This document shows, piece by piece, positions 16,009 through 25,300 of a DNA stretch of 64,000 nucleotides. The notes below the pieces were generated by a model. That model saw only the letters and a list, made by a program, of their open reading frames with translations. It made no database searches and was not told the origin of the DNA. This DNA is from JAAYUD01 sp963676865 (GTDB lineage Bacteria > Bacteroidota > Bacteroidia > Bacteroidales > Bacteroidaceae), in the NCBI GenBank assembly GCA_963676865.2, contig CAXXSS010000001.1, positions 310,001 through 374,000 on the forward strand. The letters are read 5' to 3'. A program made the position numbers and the translations under genes. The stretch's first letter is position 1; every line of letters begins with the position of its first letter.

Positions 16009-17055
16009 ATGGCAAAGAAAGAAGAAGAATTGAATTTCGAAGGTGGAGAAAAGAAGACTGTCGATTCAAATAAATTGAAGGCTCTACAAGCCGCCATGGA
16101 CAAAATAGAAAAGAGCTTTGGCAAAGGTTCTATCATGAAAATGGGCGACGAGGTAGTAGAAAACATCGAAGTGATTCCGACAGGATCTATCGGGCTGAAT
16201 GCCGCTCTGGGTGTAGGTGGTTATCCCCGCGGACGAGTTATTGAAATATATGGACCGGAATCGTCCGGTAAAACGACTTTAGCTATTCATGCTATTGCCG
16301 AAGCCCAGAAGATGGGAGGTCTTGCTGCATTTATAGACGCAGAACATGCTTTCGATCGTTTTTATGCAAAAGCATTGGGCGTCGATGTCGACAATCTATA
16401 CATTTCTCAACCTGATAATGGCGAACAAGCACTTGATATAGCAGAACAGCTCATTCGTTCTTCCGCTATTGACATCATCGTGATCGATTCTGTTGCAGCT
16501 TTAACACCTAAAGCCGAAATAGAAGGAGACATGGGAGAGAATAAAGTAGGGCTTCAAGCTCGTTTGATGTCTCAGGCATTAAGAAAACTTACTTCCACTA
16601 TCAGTAAGACGCGCACTACATGTGTCTTCATCAATCAGCTTCGTGAGAAAATCGGAGTGATGTTTGGCAATCCCGAGACAACCACTGGCGGTAACGCACT
16701 AAAGTTTTACGCTTCGGTTCGTCTTGATATTCGTGGCGGACAAACGATAAAAGACGGTGAAACCATCCTTGGTCGTCAAACGAAAGTGAAAGTAGTAAAA
16801 AATAAGGTTGCTCCTCCATTCCGTCGTGCCGAATTTGACATAATGTTCGGTCACGGTATTTCGCGCTCAGGAGAAATTGTCGATTTGGGCGTAGAATATG
16901 GTATTATTAAAAAGAGTGGATCTTGGTTCAGCTATAATGATTCGAAGTTGTCGCAAGGTCGCGATGCAACAAAGAGACTGCTTGAAGACAATCCTGAATT
17001 ATCAGAAGAATTGGAAGGATTGATATTCGACGCTATTAAGAAACCGGCAGAATAA
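16009..17055 (+). CDS. recA: Recombinase RecA
   Basis: The 348-residue RecA has all the hallmarks: Walker A GPESSGKTT (about residues 82-90), the Walker B region IIVIDSVAAL, the L2-loop region FINQLREKIGVMFGNPETTTGGNALKF (split here: FINQLREKIG then GNPETTTGG), and a short acidic C-terminus. It forms filaments on single-stranded DNA for recombination and the SOS response. No recognisable SOS box or -7 consensus lies directly upstream. It is followed by a 67-bp near-complete palindrome. Confidence 0.98.
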   Translation: MAKKEEELNFEGGEKKTVDSNKLKALQAAMDKIEKSFGKGSIMKMGDEVVENIEVIPTGSIGLNAALGVGGYPRGRVIEIYGPESSGKTTLAIHAIAEAQKMGGLAAFIDAEHAFDRFYAKALGVDVDNLYISQPDNGEQALDIAEQLIRSSAIDIIVIDSVAALTPKAEIEGDMGENKVGLQARLMSQALRKLTSTISKTRTTCVFINQLREKIGVMFGNPETTTGGNALKFYASVRLDIRGGQTIKDGETILGRQTKVKVVKNKVAPPFRRAEFDIMFGHGISRSGEIVDLGVEYGIIKKSGSWFSYNDSKLSQGRDATKRLLEDNPELSEELEGLIFDAIKKPAE

Positions 17056-17090
17056 GAGTAAAATATCATAGCCACCTTTTGAAACGGTTT

Positions 17091-17157
17091 ATTGATATAA
17101 TATAAAGAAGAAACAGAAACACGACGTGTTTCTGTTTCTTCTTTATATTATATCAAT
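17091..17157. terminator. 67-bp perfect inverted repeat after recA (putative bidirectional terminator)
   Basis: Thirty-three bases on each side of A17124 pair without mismatch (core CAGAAACACG A CGTGTTTCTG, outer arms AT-rich). It begins 36 bp after the recA stop. There is no long T-run directly after the stem, but the outer arms are A/T-rich, so it may terminate transcription from either side. Confidence 0.7.
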
Positions 17158-17297
17158 GTTTACCTTCCGTCGGATAAAATCAATATACTTTCGTCTTTTT
17201 GATTAATAGAGAGGCGGCGCTGTTCCAAAGCTCTTTCTCTTTATTCTAATATCGTGTATTGAGCTTGTATTTATATTAATGAGGTGCAAGAGGATGT

Positions 17298-17339
17298 GTA
17301 TTTCAAAGTGAATATTAGGAAATATTCACTTTGAAATAC
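17298..17339. repeat. Hairpin with perfect 19-bp arms
   Basis: GTATTTCAAAGTGAATATT, loop AGGA, and its exact reverse complement. It lies 22 bp beyond the 3' end of the minus-strand gene ending at 17362. No T-run on the minus strand follows, so a terminator role is uncertain. Confidence 0.7.
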
Positions 17340-17361
17340 GTTCCGATTAGAACTAGAGAAT

Positions 17362-18003
17362 TTAATGAATCTTCTCTCCTTCTTTCTTTGTCTTGCGAGA
17401 TTCCTTTTTGGCAAGAAGCACAATATGGAAAATATATTCTGACATCCACTCTTCTGAGTAACCAAGACGTTCTTTATATTGACGAACATTGGCAGCAGTC
17501 TTATGAATTTCATCCTTTTTCCAGATCATTTTAGTACAAATCTTATGTACAGTCTGTTGAGTAAGCGAGTAGATTGTTTTTTTAAATGCAGACGGAAGAC
17601 GAAGTTTCCATTGCATTAAGTTTCCAATCAACATCATCAAGTCATTACTGAAGCCTTGGTAAAGATAGAGGTATGTTTGAATATCATTCTGATTATGACA
17701 ATTGTTCTTGATAGAATGGTTGATTTCTTTAAAAAAATTCTCACTCATACCGTAATCCTGCATCAACATTTTTTTCGATGCCGATTTTTCGGCGATACCG
17801 AGTTTACCACCTTGGGTAGGTATTTTAAAAAGCCGCTTAAAATTGGCAATATCAGGAAGAATGCGAATATTGGTAATCCCCATTTGGGTAGCCAATATCG
17901 ATTGGAAATAAACACGGGTTAGAGAAACATAATCTTCTACACTGGTCTTTGATACGTTGTCTGCATTTCCCTTTTTACCGAATATATTTGAGAATAAGCC
18001 CAT
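17362..18003 (-). CDS. Uncharacterised protein
   Basis: A 213-residue protein from the ATG at 18003 (MGLFSNIFGKKGNADNV); the frame extends to 18081 but the added residues overlap the presumed promoter. It has no signal peptide or membrane helix and is mixed alpha-helical, with a short glycine/lysine-rich start and a strongly basic, lysine-rich tail (KKESRKTKKEGEKIH). The middle is rich in Asn, Gln and aromatic residues (NHSIKNNCHNQNDIQTYLYL). I do not recognise the family. It is monocistronic and convergent with recA. Confidence 0.7.
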   Translation of the reverse strand: MGLFSNIFGKKGNADNVSKTSVEDYVSLTRVYFQSILATQMGITNIRILPDIANFKRLFKIPTQGGKLGIAEKSASKKMLMQDYGMSENFFKEINHSIKNNCHNQNDIQTYLYLYQGFSNDLMMLIGNLMQWKLRLPSAFKKTIYSLTQQTVHKICTKMIWKKDEIHKTAANVRQYKERLGYSEEWMSEYIFHIVLLAKKESRKTKKEGEKIH

Positions 18004-18034
18004 ATTTAATATATCTTTTAAAGTTTCTAATACG

Positions 18035-18042
18035 CAAAGGTA
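18035..18042 (-). promoter_or_regulatory. Putative -7 box (TACCTTTG) for the unknown minus-strand gene
   Basis: Read on the minus strand, TACCTTTG matches TAnnTTTG and lies 31 bp before the ATG at 18003. No -33 TTTG was found at standard spacing. It supports the shorter gene start. Confidence 0.5.
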
Positions 18043-18146
18043 GTAATTTTGTTCTTTAATTACCTTATAAATGGTGCACAATCATTATTTTTTAGACAGA
18101 TCGTTAAAAATATTCTTTCTTTTTTTTCTGTTTTACGAATAAAAAC

Positions 18147-18154
18147 GTATTTTT
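18147..18154 (+). promoter_or_regulatory. Putative -7 box (TATTTTTG) for the histone-H1-like gene
   Basis: TATTTTTG matches TAnnTTTG and lies 35 bp before the ATG at 18190; a -33 TTTG is not evident. Confidence 0.5.
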
Positions 18155-18189
18155 GTCTCGCAATATTAACATTGAAAAATAGAATGGTT

Positions 18190-18366
18190 ATGAAAGAATT
18201 AATTGAAAAAGCTGCTGCTCTGTATGCAGAATTCACAAAAGATGCTGATTTACAGCTCAACAAAGGTAACAAAGCTGCCGGTACCCGTGCTCGTAAAGCT
18301 TCTCTCGATTTGGAGAAACTGATGAAAGAATTCCGTAAAGCATCTTTAGAAGCTTCAAAACAGTAG
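18190..18366 (+). CDS. Histone H1-like small nucleoid protein (Hc1 type)
   Basis: A 58-residue lysine- and alanine-rich helical protein: MKELIEKAAALYAEFTKDAD, then LNKGNKAAGTRARKASLDLE and KLMKEFRKASLEASKQ. This pattern is the small histone-H1-like family of Bacteroidetes, related to chlamydial Hc1. It probably binds DNA or modulates nucleoid structure, though the Bacteroides members are little studied. An ATG two codons upstream (18184) is also in frame; the downstream one gives the form usual for the family. It stands alone between two putative promoters and is followed by its own terminator. Confidence 0.85.
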   Translation: MKELIEKAAALYAEFTKDADLQLNKGNKAAGTRARKASLDLEKLMKEFRKASLEASKQ

Positions 18367-18388
18367 TTTCTTTAGTAAAAGGAAATTT

Positions 18389-18416
18389 GAAGCCAGGCTT
18401 GCGCTTGGCTTTTTTT
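18389..18416 (+). terminator. Rho-independent terminator after the histone-H1-like gene
   Basis: AAGCCAGGC, loop TTGC, GCTTGGCTT, then a T-run (7 T in total at the end). Confidence 0.85.
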
Positions 18417-18477
18417 GGCTAGTAACGTTATCAGTTTTTAAGTTTATCATTCTTTACGATTGATAGGTTCGACATAA

Positions 18478-19746
18478 ATGAAAGCAGATGTTTTTGACAA
18501 ATTGAAGATTCTGGCCGAAGCTGCCAAGTATGATGTTTCGTGCTCTTCTAGCGGTACTGTACGCTCTAATCAAAAAGGCGGTGTAGGAAATACTGTAGGA
18601 GGAATAGGAGTCTGTCATAGTTTTGCTGCTGATGGGCGGTGCATCTCTTTACTTAAAATCATGCTCACCAATTTTTGCATTTATGATTGTGCCTATTGCA
18701 TTAACCGACGGAGCAATGACCGACCTAGGGCCACCTTTGCGGTTTCCGAATTGGTCGATTTGACAATGGAGTTTTATCGACGCAACTATATTGAAGGGTT
18801 GTTTTTAAGTTCAGGAGTTGTTCGCAACCCAGACTACACGATGGAACGGCTTGTAAAAGTGGCCAAAGATTTGCGCACAGTCCACCGGTTTAATGGCTAT
18901 ATTCACTTGAAAAGCATTCCGGGAGCTAGTAGCGAACTCATTCGTGAAGCAGGACTCTATGCCGATCGTCTTAGTGTGAATATTGAGATCCCTAATGAAC
19001 AAAGTTTGCAACGCTTGGCCCCCGAGAAAACGTTCAAGAGCATCTTTCAACCCATGCAATTTATTAGACAGCATGCAATTGAAAGCTCGGAAGAAAGAAA
19101 ACATTTTCGTTCGGCGCCTCGTTTTGCTCCCGCAGGGCAAAGTACTCAAATGATTGTTGGTGCAACTCCCGAAAGTGATAGTGATATATTGCAACTTTCG
19201 TCGGCTCTTTATACACGACATACAATGCGGCGTGTTTATTATTCGGGATATATATCGGTCAATACTTATGACAAACGCCTTCCGGCTTTAAAGCAACCAC
19301 CTTTGGTGCGCGAAAACAGATTGTATCAGGCAGATTGGCTCATGCGGTTCTATCACTTCAAAGTCAACGAAATAGTTGATGATGCTTATCCCAATCTCGA
19401 TTTGGAGATCGATCCAAAGTTGGCATGGGCTTTACGTCATCCGGAAATATTTCCCGTAGACATCAATACGGCCGACTACGAAATGATACTTCGCATACCT
19501 GGCATTGGCGTCAAATCAGCTACTCTTATTTGTTCGTCGCGACGCTTTTCGCGACTAGGTTTTTACGAATTGAAGAAGATTGGAGTAGTCATGAAAAAAG
19601 CACAATATTTTATTGTCTGCCGCGAATTACCGGCTCATACTATCAATGAATTAAAACCAAGCGGCGTTCGCTCGTTGCTTGTTCCGACTGTTAAAAGGAA
19701 AATCGATGATGGCCAGTTGGAATTAGATTTTGATGCAACCAGATGA
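18478..19746 (+). CDS. Putative DNA modification/repair radical SAM protein
   Basis: A 422-residue radical SAM enzyme. The [4Fe-4S] cysteines are Cys67, Cys71 and Cys74 (NFCIYDCAYCINRRSND), the CxxxCxxC motif that binds S-adenosylmethionine. A helix-hairpin-helix DNA-binding motif follows near residues 328-352 (INTADYEMILRIPGIGVKSA). This matches the family described as 'putative DNA modification/repair radical SAM protein' (TIGR03916 by recognition). Its usual partner, a DUF4130-domain protein, overlaps its stop by 4 bp here, so the two proteins almost certainly work together. The chemistry is not established. Confidence 0.88.
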   Translation: MKADVFDKLKILAEAAKYDVSCSSSGTVRSNQKGGVGNTVGGIGVCHSFAADGRCISLLKIMLTNFCIYDCAYCINRRSNDRPRATFAVSELVDLTMEFYRRNYIEGLFLSSGVVRNPDYTMERLVKVAKDLRTVHRFNGYIHLKSIPGASSELIREAGLYADRLSVNIEIPNEQSLQRLAPEKTFKSIFQPMQFIRQHAIESSEERKHFRSAPRFAPAGQSTQMIVGATPESDSDILQLSSALYTRHTMRRVYYSGYISVNTYDKRLPALKQPPLVRENRLYQADWLMRFYHFKVNEIVDDAYPNLDLEIDPKLAWALRHPEIFPVDINTADYEMILRIPGIGVKSATLICSSRRFSRLGFYELKKIGVVMKKAQYFIVCRELPAHTINELKPSGVRSLLVPTVKRKIDDGQLELDFDATR

Positions 19747-20507
19747 CTACCTTTTTTTATGATAAAAGTTTTGAAGGAATGCTTACTTGTCTTTTTGAAG
19801 CATATCGTTTGAAAGATTTTCCAGAGCAATTACTGGTTACAGATGCTCCTATTCCTCTTTTTTGCGACCATCATTATACGATCATTACCGAAGAGATGAA
19901 ATCTGATAGAGTATGGAAACATATTACGTCCAAATTATCAGTAATGGGGACAAAAGAGGTTACTAATTGTTGGCTATCCGAATTGCCTGATATTGACATA
20001 TTATTATTCCGCTATTTACGCAAGACGATTGATTCATCGCGAAGCATTGAAACAAACTTTGCCGATCCGGATGTACTTCTACTGTCCAAAATATATAAGA
20101 AAGTAAGCTACGAGGCTCATCGGCTTATACAATTCGCTCGTTTTCAGAAAACCGCCGACGGCACTTATTTTGCTCCCCTAGAGCCGCAATTCAACACCCT
20201 GCCACTTGCCATCCACCACTTTTGCGACCGCTTTGCCGATGAGAAGTTTTTGATGTATGATATGAAACGTCATTATGGCTTTTATTATGATATGAAGGAC
20301 GTCACCGAAGTGACACTTACCGACGAAGAAGAAAGAATAAAGAATGGGCAACTTCGTACAGAATATGCCGATAAAGACGAAAGTATTTATCAACAATTAT
20401 GGCGTAGCTATTATGATACTATTGCCATCCAAGAAAGGATCAACCCACGCAAACGGCGCCAAGATATGCCTGTGCGCTATTGGAAATACCTTACTGAAAT
20501 GAAATAA
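19743..20507 (+). CDS. DUF4130-domain DNA metabolism protein, partner of the radical SAM protein
   Basis: A 254-residue soluble protein of the TIGR03915-type family (probable DNA metabolism protein containing DUF4130): MTTFFYDKSFEGMLTCLFEA at the start, HRLIQFARFQKTADGTYFAP and MYDMKRHYGFYYD in the middle, and RYWKYLTEM at the end. In other bacteria this domain is sometimes fused to a uracil-DNA-glycosylase-like domain; that domain is absent here. Its start codon overlaps the stop of the radical SAM gene (ATGA), which implies translational coupling. The molecular function is unknown. Confidence 0.85.
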   Translation: MTTFFYDKSFEGMLTCLFEAYRLKDFPEQLLVTDAPIPLFCDHHYTIITEEMKSDRVWKHITSKLSVMGTKEVTNCWLSELPDIDILLFRYLRKTIDSSRSIETNFADPDVLLLSKIYKKVSYEAHRLIQFARFQKTADGTYFAPLEPQFNTLPLAIHHFCDRFADEKFLMYDMKRHYGFYYDMKDVTEVTLTDEEERIKNGQLRTEYADKDESIYQQLWRSYYDTIAIQERINPRKRRQDMPVRYWKYLTEMK

Positions 20508-20584
20508 ATCTCACAAAAGATTGCTTTCTTTGCATTATATTATCCCGACTATAATATCAAAGTCGCAACCAAATACAAAACAAA

Positions 20585-21964
20585 ATGAAAATAAAATTAG
20601 TTTTTTTATCACTCTTTTGTTTGCTCTTATCGAGCAATATCCTTGCTCAAGGCGATGTATATGAAAGATCAAAAGAGTATGAACCTCCTACAGACAAGCA
20701 AGTTGTACAAAAGCTCAGTCATTGGCAAGACCTTAAATTCGGTGTTTTGTTTCATTGGGGGCTTTATGCCGTACCAGGTATTGTTGAATCTTGGTCTATC
20801 TGCAATGAAGATTGGATTACTCGTGATACGACTCAAACCTATCAACAATATAAAGATTGCTACTGGGGGCAGTGCCATAAGTTCAATCCTATAAAATTCA
20901 ATCCCGATCAATGGGCACATGTCATGAAAGATGCAGGTATGAAATACATGATATTCACCACTAAGCATCACGATGGTTTTTGCATGTTCGATTCTCATTT
21001 GACTGATTTTTCTATAGCCAATTATGCATTCAAAGATAATCCGAAATGTGATGTAGCCCAATACGTATTTGACGCTTTTCGTAAGCAGGATTTTATGATC
21101 GGCGCCTATTTTTCAAAACCCGATTGGCATTCACAATACTATTGGTGGGATGTCTATCCACAGAAGAATCGTAATGTCAATTATGATATTCAAAAATATC
21201 CGGCGCATTGGCAGATGTTCAAAGATTATACATATCGCCAGATAGAAGAGCTCATGGGACGTTATGGACGTGTTGATATATTATGGCTTGATGGCGGTTG
21301 GGTTTGCAAAGAGAACAATCAAGATATTGATATGCCTCGTATTGCCGAAATGGGTCGTCGCTATCAGCCCGGCTTAATAATGGTAGATCGTACCATTCAC
21401 GGTCCCTATGAAAACTATCAGACACCAGAACGCACTATCCCAGAAAAGCAACTGCCTTATCCATGGGAAAGCTGTATTCCGCTCAGTGATGACTGGGGCT
21501 ATGTCAAACATCCTAACTTCAAATCACCACAAAAGATTATCAATTCGCTCATAGAAATTGTTGCCAAAGGAGGAAGTCTCGTTCTTGGCGTAGGTCCAAC
21601 CCCCGAAGGAGTGATACAACCTGAAGTAATAGAACGATTGAAGATAATTGGCACATGGATGAGAGAAAATGGAACAGCCATATACAATACCCGTTCTACA
21701 CCTATATATAATAGTGGCAATACTTGGTTCACAGCCGACAAAAACGGTAAAACTCTTTATGCAATCTATCGTTTGGATGAAAAACAAACATTGCCCGATA
21801 TAATCAAATGGGAAGGCAATATTCCTGCCAAAGGTACCAAAATGCGCTTACTTTGCAATGGTAATGTCCTTAAGTGGAAAGCCTATGGAAATACCGTAAC
21901 CGTATTCCTCCCCAAAGGAATGAAAAATCAATCTTTTTCCATGACTTTCCAAGTGAAAAAGTAA
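20585..21964 (+). CDS. Alpha-L-fucosidase (GH29)
   Basis: A 459-residue secreted enzyme with a signal peptide (MKIKLVFLSLFCLLLSSNILAQG). The GH29 catalytic barrel shows HWGLYAVPG, the KHHDGFCMFDS motif (starting near residue 125) and the catalytic nucleophile Asp236 in WLDGGW. A short C-terminal beta domain follows. It hydrolyses terminal alpha-L-fucose from glycans, probably in the periplasm. It is upstream of a susC-susD-lipoprotein set in the same direction, separated by a hairpin and about 340 bp, so it may belong to that utilisation locus while having its own transcript. Confidence 0.93.
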   Translation: MKIKLVFLSLFCLLLSSNILAQGDVYERSKEYEPPTDKQVVQKLSHWQDLKFGVLFHWGLYAVPGIVESWSICNEDWITRDTTQTYQQYKDCYWGQCHKFNPIKFNPDQWAHVMKDAGMKYMIFTTKHHDGFCMFDSHLTDFSIANYAFKDNPKCDVAQYVFDAFRKQDFMIGAYFSKPDWHSQYYWWDVYPQKNRNVNYDIQKYPAHWQMFKDYTYRQIEELMGRYGRVDILWLDGGWVCKENNQDIDMPRIAEMGRRYQPGLIMVDRTIHGPYENYQTPERTIPEKQLPYPWESCIPLSDDWGYVKHPNFKSPQKIINSLIEIVAKGGSLVLGVGPTPEGVIQPEVIERLKIIGTWMRENGTAIYNTRSTPIYNSGNTWFTADKNGKTLYAIYRLDEKQTLPDIIKWEGNIPAKGTKMRLLCNGNVLKWKAYGNTVTVFLPKGMKNQSFSMTFQVKK

Positions 21965-21987
21965 TTTCACTTTTTTTTGTAAAACCA

Positions 21988-22037
21988 ATAAGACGTATAA
22001 AGCCTTCACTTTTCATTTAAGGTTTTATACGTCTTAT
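21988..22037 (+). terminator. Stem-loop after the fucosidase gene
   Basis: ATAAGACGTATAAA and TTTATACGTCTTAT pair perfectly around a 22-base loop; the trailing T-run is weak (CGATTTTATC). Confidence 0.6.
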
Positions 22038-22212
22038 CGATTTTATCTGCTTCCAGCAATTTTAATAATTATATCTAATAACCTTGAAGAGCTTTTCTAT
22101 TTCTGTGTTATTATTTAGTACTATAAGCGTATATTTTATATATACATATATATATTAACTTTATATTAACTAAATAAACTATAATATATTTTTATTTCTA
22201 AAAAATATAAAT

Positions 22213-22220
22213 TATATTTG
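22213..22220 (+). promoter_or_regulatory. Putative -7 box (TATATTTG) of the first susC operon
   Basis: It matches TAnnTTTG and would give a 5' leader of about 80 bases; no clear -33 TTTG. Confidence 0.5.
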
Positions 22221-22305
22221 TTGCATCGAATTAAAATCGATATATAAACCTAAAACAAATATGAAAACCATTTATGGAATGCATTAACCCAAACTAAGTA
22301 TTATT

Positions 22306-25300
22306 ATGAACAAAAAATGGCGTTATTTCTTAGTTTTGTTTGTCTCTCTCTTCATGAGTGTACCTTTAGCAGTGAGTGTCTATGCAGACGAATCTGTTCA
22401 ATCGGTTGTACAAACAAAGAAAATCACTGTAACGGTTGTCGATTCTAAGGGCGAGCCGATTATTGGTGCGAATGTATTGGTTAAAGGTACAAATAAAGGG
22501 GGTATTACAAATCAAAAAGGTAAGTTTACCCTTAATGTACCTAATAAAGGAAAACTAATTATCTCTTTTGTGGGGTATATTACAAAGACTGTTGATCCAA
22601 CAAATAACATGGTAATCACTCTTGATGAGGATTCGAAAATGTTGGGCGAAGTTGAAATCACAGCAGAGTTTGGTATGAAACGTGTGGCTCGTTCGGTCGG
22701 TTCTTCTGCTCAAAATGTGAAAGCTGCCGATATTATTAACTCGGGACGTGATAATTTTATTACTGCTTTACAAGGTCGTGTATCAGGTATTAATGTGACA
22801 TCTAGTGGTGGTACTCCTGGTTCTTCGACAACTGTGACTTTGCGTAGTCTCACTTCTATTTCGGGTAACAATCAACCTTTGTATGTTATTGATGGTATCC
22901 CAATGAATAACTCGACTTTCGATCCAGGAACATTTGCTGATGCAGGAGCAAACTTCAGTACGCGTAACTTGGACTTTTCATCTCGTGGTAATGATTTTAA
23001 TCCTGAAGACATTGAATCTCTTACAGTTTTGAAAGGTGCAGCTGCTGCAGCCTTGTACGGATCTGACGCTTCTAATGGTGCTATTATTATCACTACTAAA
23101 AAGGGGCGACCAGGTAAAGGGCGCGTAAGTTATAGCAACTCCTTCAGTTTAAGCAAAGCGTATGGATATCCTGACATGCAGAATAAGTATTCTCAAGGTG
23201 CTTATGGTACAACTAACTATTATTATACCGCTCGCTATGGTGGTCTCTACCCCAAATATACCAAATTCTATGACAATGTTGGTGCCGTATTACGCACAGG
23301 TTTCTCTCAACAGCATAATGCTTCAGTCGAAGCCGGAAGCGACAAGGCCACTATTAGAGCAGGTATTTCTTTCTTAGATGAAAAAGGTATTGTAAAATTG
23401 ACCGATTACAAACGTATGAATTTAACTTTATCAGGGCAATCTCAAATTACAGATTGGCTAAAGTTTGAAGGGTCAATGCAATATACTTCAACTAAAAATA
23501 ATAAAGCTCTTCGCGGGACAGATGGTCCATTATACTTAGCTATGCGGTGGCCAATTATAGATGATATGTCGAATTACATGAATCCTGATGGTTCTCATAT
23601 GCGTTATCCCAATTTATATACTGATACTGATTTGCTCAACCCATTATTTGGCATGCACAAAAATAAGCTATATGATGAATCAGATCGTATATTGGCATAT
23701 GGAGCTATTACAATTACACCAACAAAACACACCTTTATTAGAGCTCAGGCTGGATGGGATCTCGGTATGCAGACTTTTGAAACATCTATGCATCCTTATT
23801 ACTCTGCAGCAAATGGTGATGTAGGAAAATATAATATGGCCAAAGCCAATTTTAATGATCCAACCTTGAATTTTCTTGCAGGTTATAACAATACTTTTTT
23901 TAAAAATAAACTTACTTTCAATGCACAGGTAGGTTACCATCAAATAGAAGATGGTAATAGTCAATTGTCTACTTATGGAAGTAAATTTCAAGTAATCGAT
24001 TTTCAATCCATCAATAATTGTGACGCCGCAACGATTACATCTTCAAAAATATCGACAAAGCGTCGTATACAGGCTATTTCTACCCAAGCGGAATTTGGCT
24101 GGGATAATATGGCTTTCTTGACATTGCGTGCTCGTAATGACTGGTCGTCTACTCTGCCTGTTGACAATAGGCATTATTTTTATCCGGCAGCAGAATTTGC
24201 TTTTATAATGACAGAACTTCCTTTTTTAAAGAATAATCAGTACGTTAATTATCTAAAGCTTCGCGGTTCCATCGCTCAAGTTGGTAAAGATGCTTCTCCC
24301 TTATCTATCGACCCGGAATTGCAAACTACGGGGTTAACGGGTGGTGGATATATGTATGGTTATAGTGGTCCAAACAAGGATTTAAAACCCGAAATGACAA
24401 CCTCTTGGGAAGCCGGTTTTGAAGGGCGTTTCTGGAAAGATCGGATTGTCACTGATTTTACCTATTTCCATACACACTGTGCCGACCAGATTGTAAATGG
24501 ATTCCGTTTGAGTTATGCTACCGGTTTTGTTTTGAATAATATGAATGTCGGAACTTTCAATACATGGGGATGGGAAGGACATATTGATGTTGATATTATC
24601 AATCATGAAGCAACTAAATTCCGGTGGAATGTAGGTCTAAATATGTCACATACGAACTCAAAAGTCGTTTATCTACCTCCTAATGTAAGCGAATATTATA
24701 ATGCTTATACATGGAACTCTGGTAATATTAGGAATGGTATAATGGTGGGAAATCCCGTCACAACACTCACGGGGCTTGCTTATACACGCAATAGTAAAGG
24801 ACAAAAATTAATAAACCCTACAACAGGACTTCCTTATGTAAACAGTGCATGGAGTGTGATTGGCGATCGTGAACCTTTATTGAGGTTTGGTATAACAACT
24901 GCTGTTGAATTTCAAAACTTCCGTCTATCTGCGATGTTTGCAGGTAGGTATCACGCAACCGTTGTTAATGGAACTAAACGCTCCATGATGTCTTCCGGAA
25001 CAAGTTGGGAATCAGTCAGGCTTCGTGAAAGAGGACCTGTAGTATTTAATGGTATCCTAAAAGATGGAAATGAAGAGACGTCCAATCCTACCCCTAACAA
25101 TATTTCTGTGAGCTATGCAGATTATGGTTCTTCTATCTATTCGGGATATGATGAAGATTGGTTAGAAAAGAATGTAAACTATTTACGTTTGCAAGAGTTG
25201 AGACTTTCATATACCGCTCCGCAAAAATTCCTTAAGAATGTGTTTAACGGTTTTATCAGTAACGCTGTTGTATACGTATCTGGTAACGATTTGTTTACAT

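Larger units (their letters stand above)
17056..17361. other. Gap between convergent recA and the unknown gene at 17362
   Basis: No gene is seen. The gap holds the long palindrome at 17091-17157, a block at 17268-17300 that resembles 4758-4790 in repeat copy A, and a 19-bp-arm hairpin at 17298-17339. Confidence 0.6.
21965..22305. other. AT-rich gap upstream of the first susC
   Basis: It contains the hairpin at 21988-22037, an AT-rich tract (22130-22210) and the -7 box at 22213-22220. The last 29 bases before the susC ATG (GGAATGCATTAA then CCAAACTAAGTATTATT) are almost the same as those before the susC at 33395. Confidence 0.6.
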
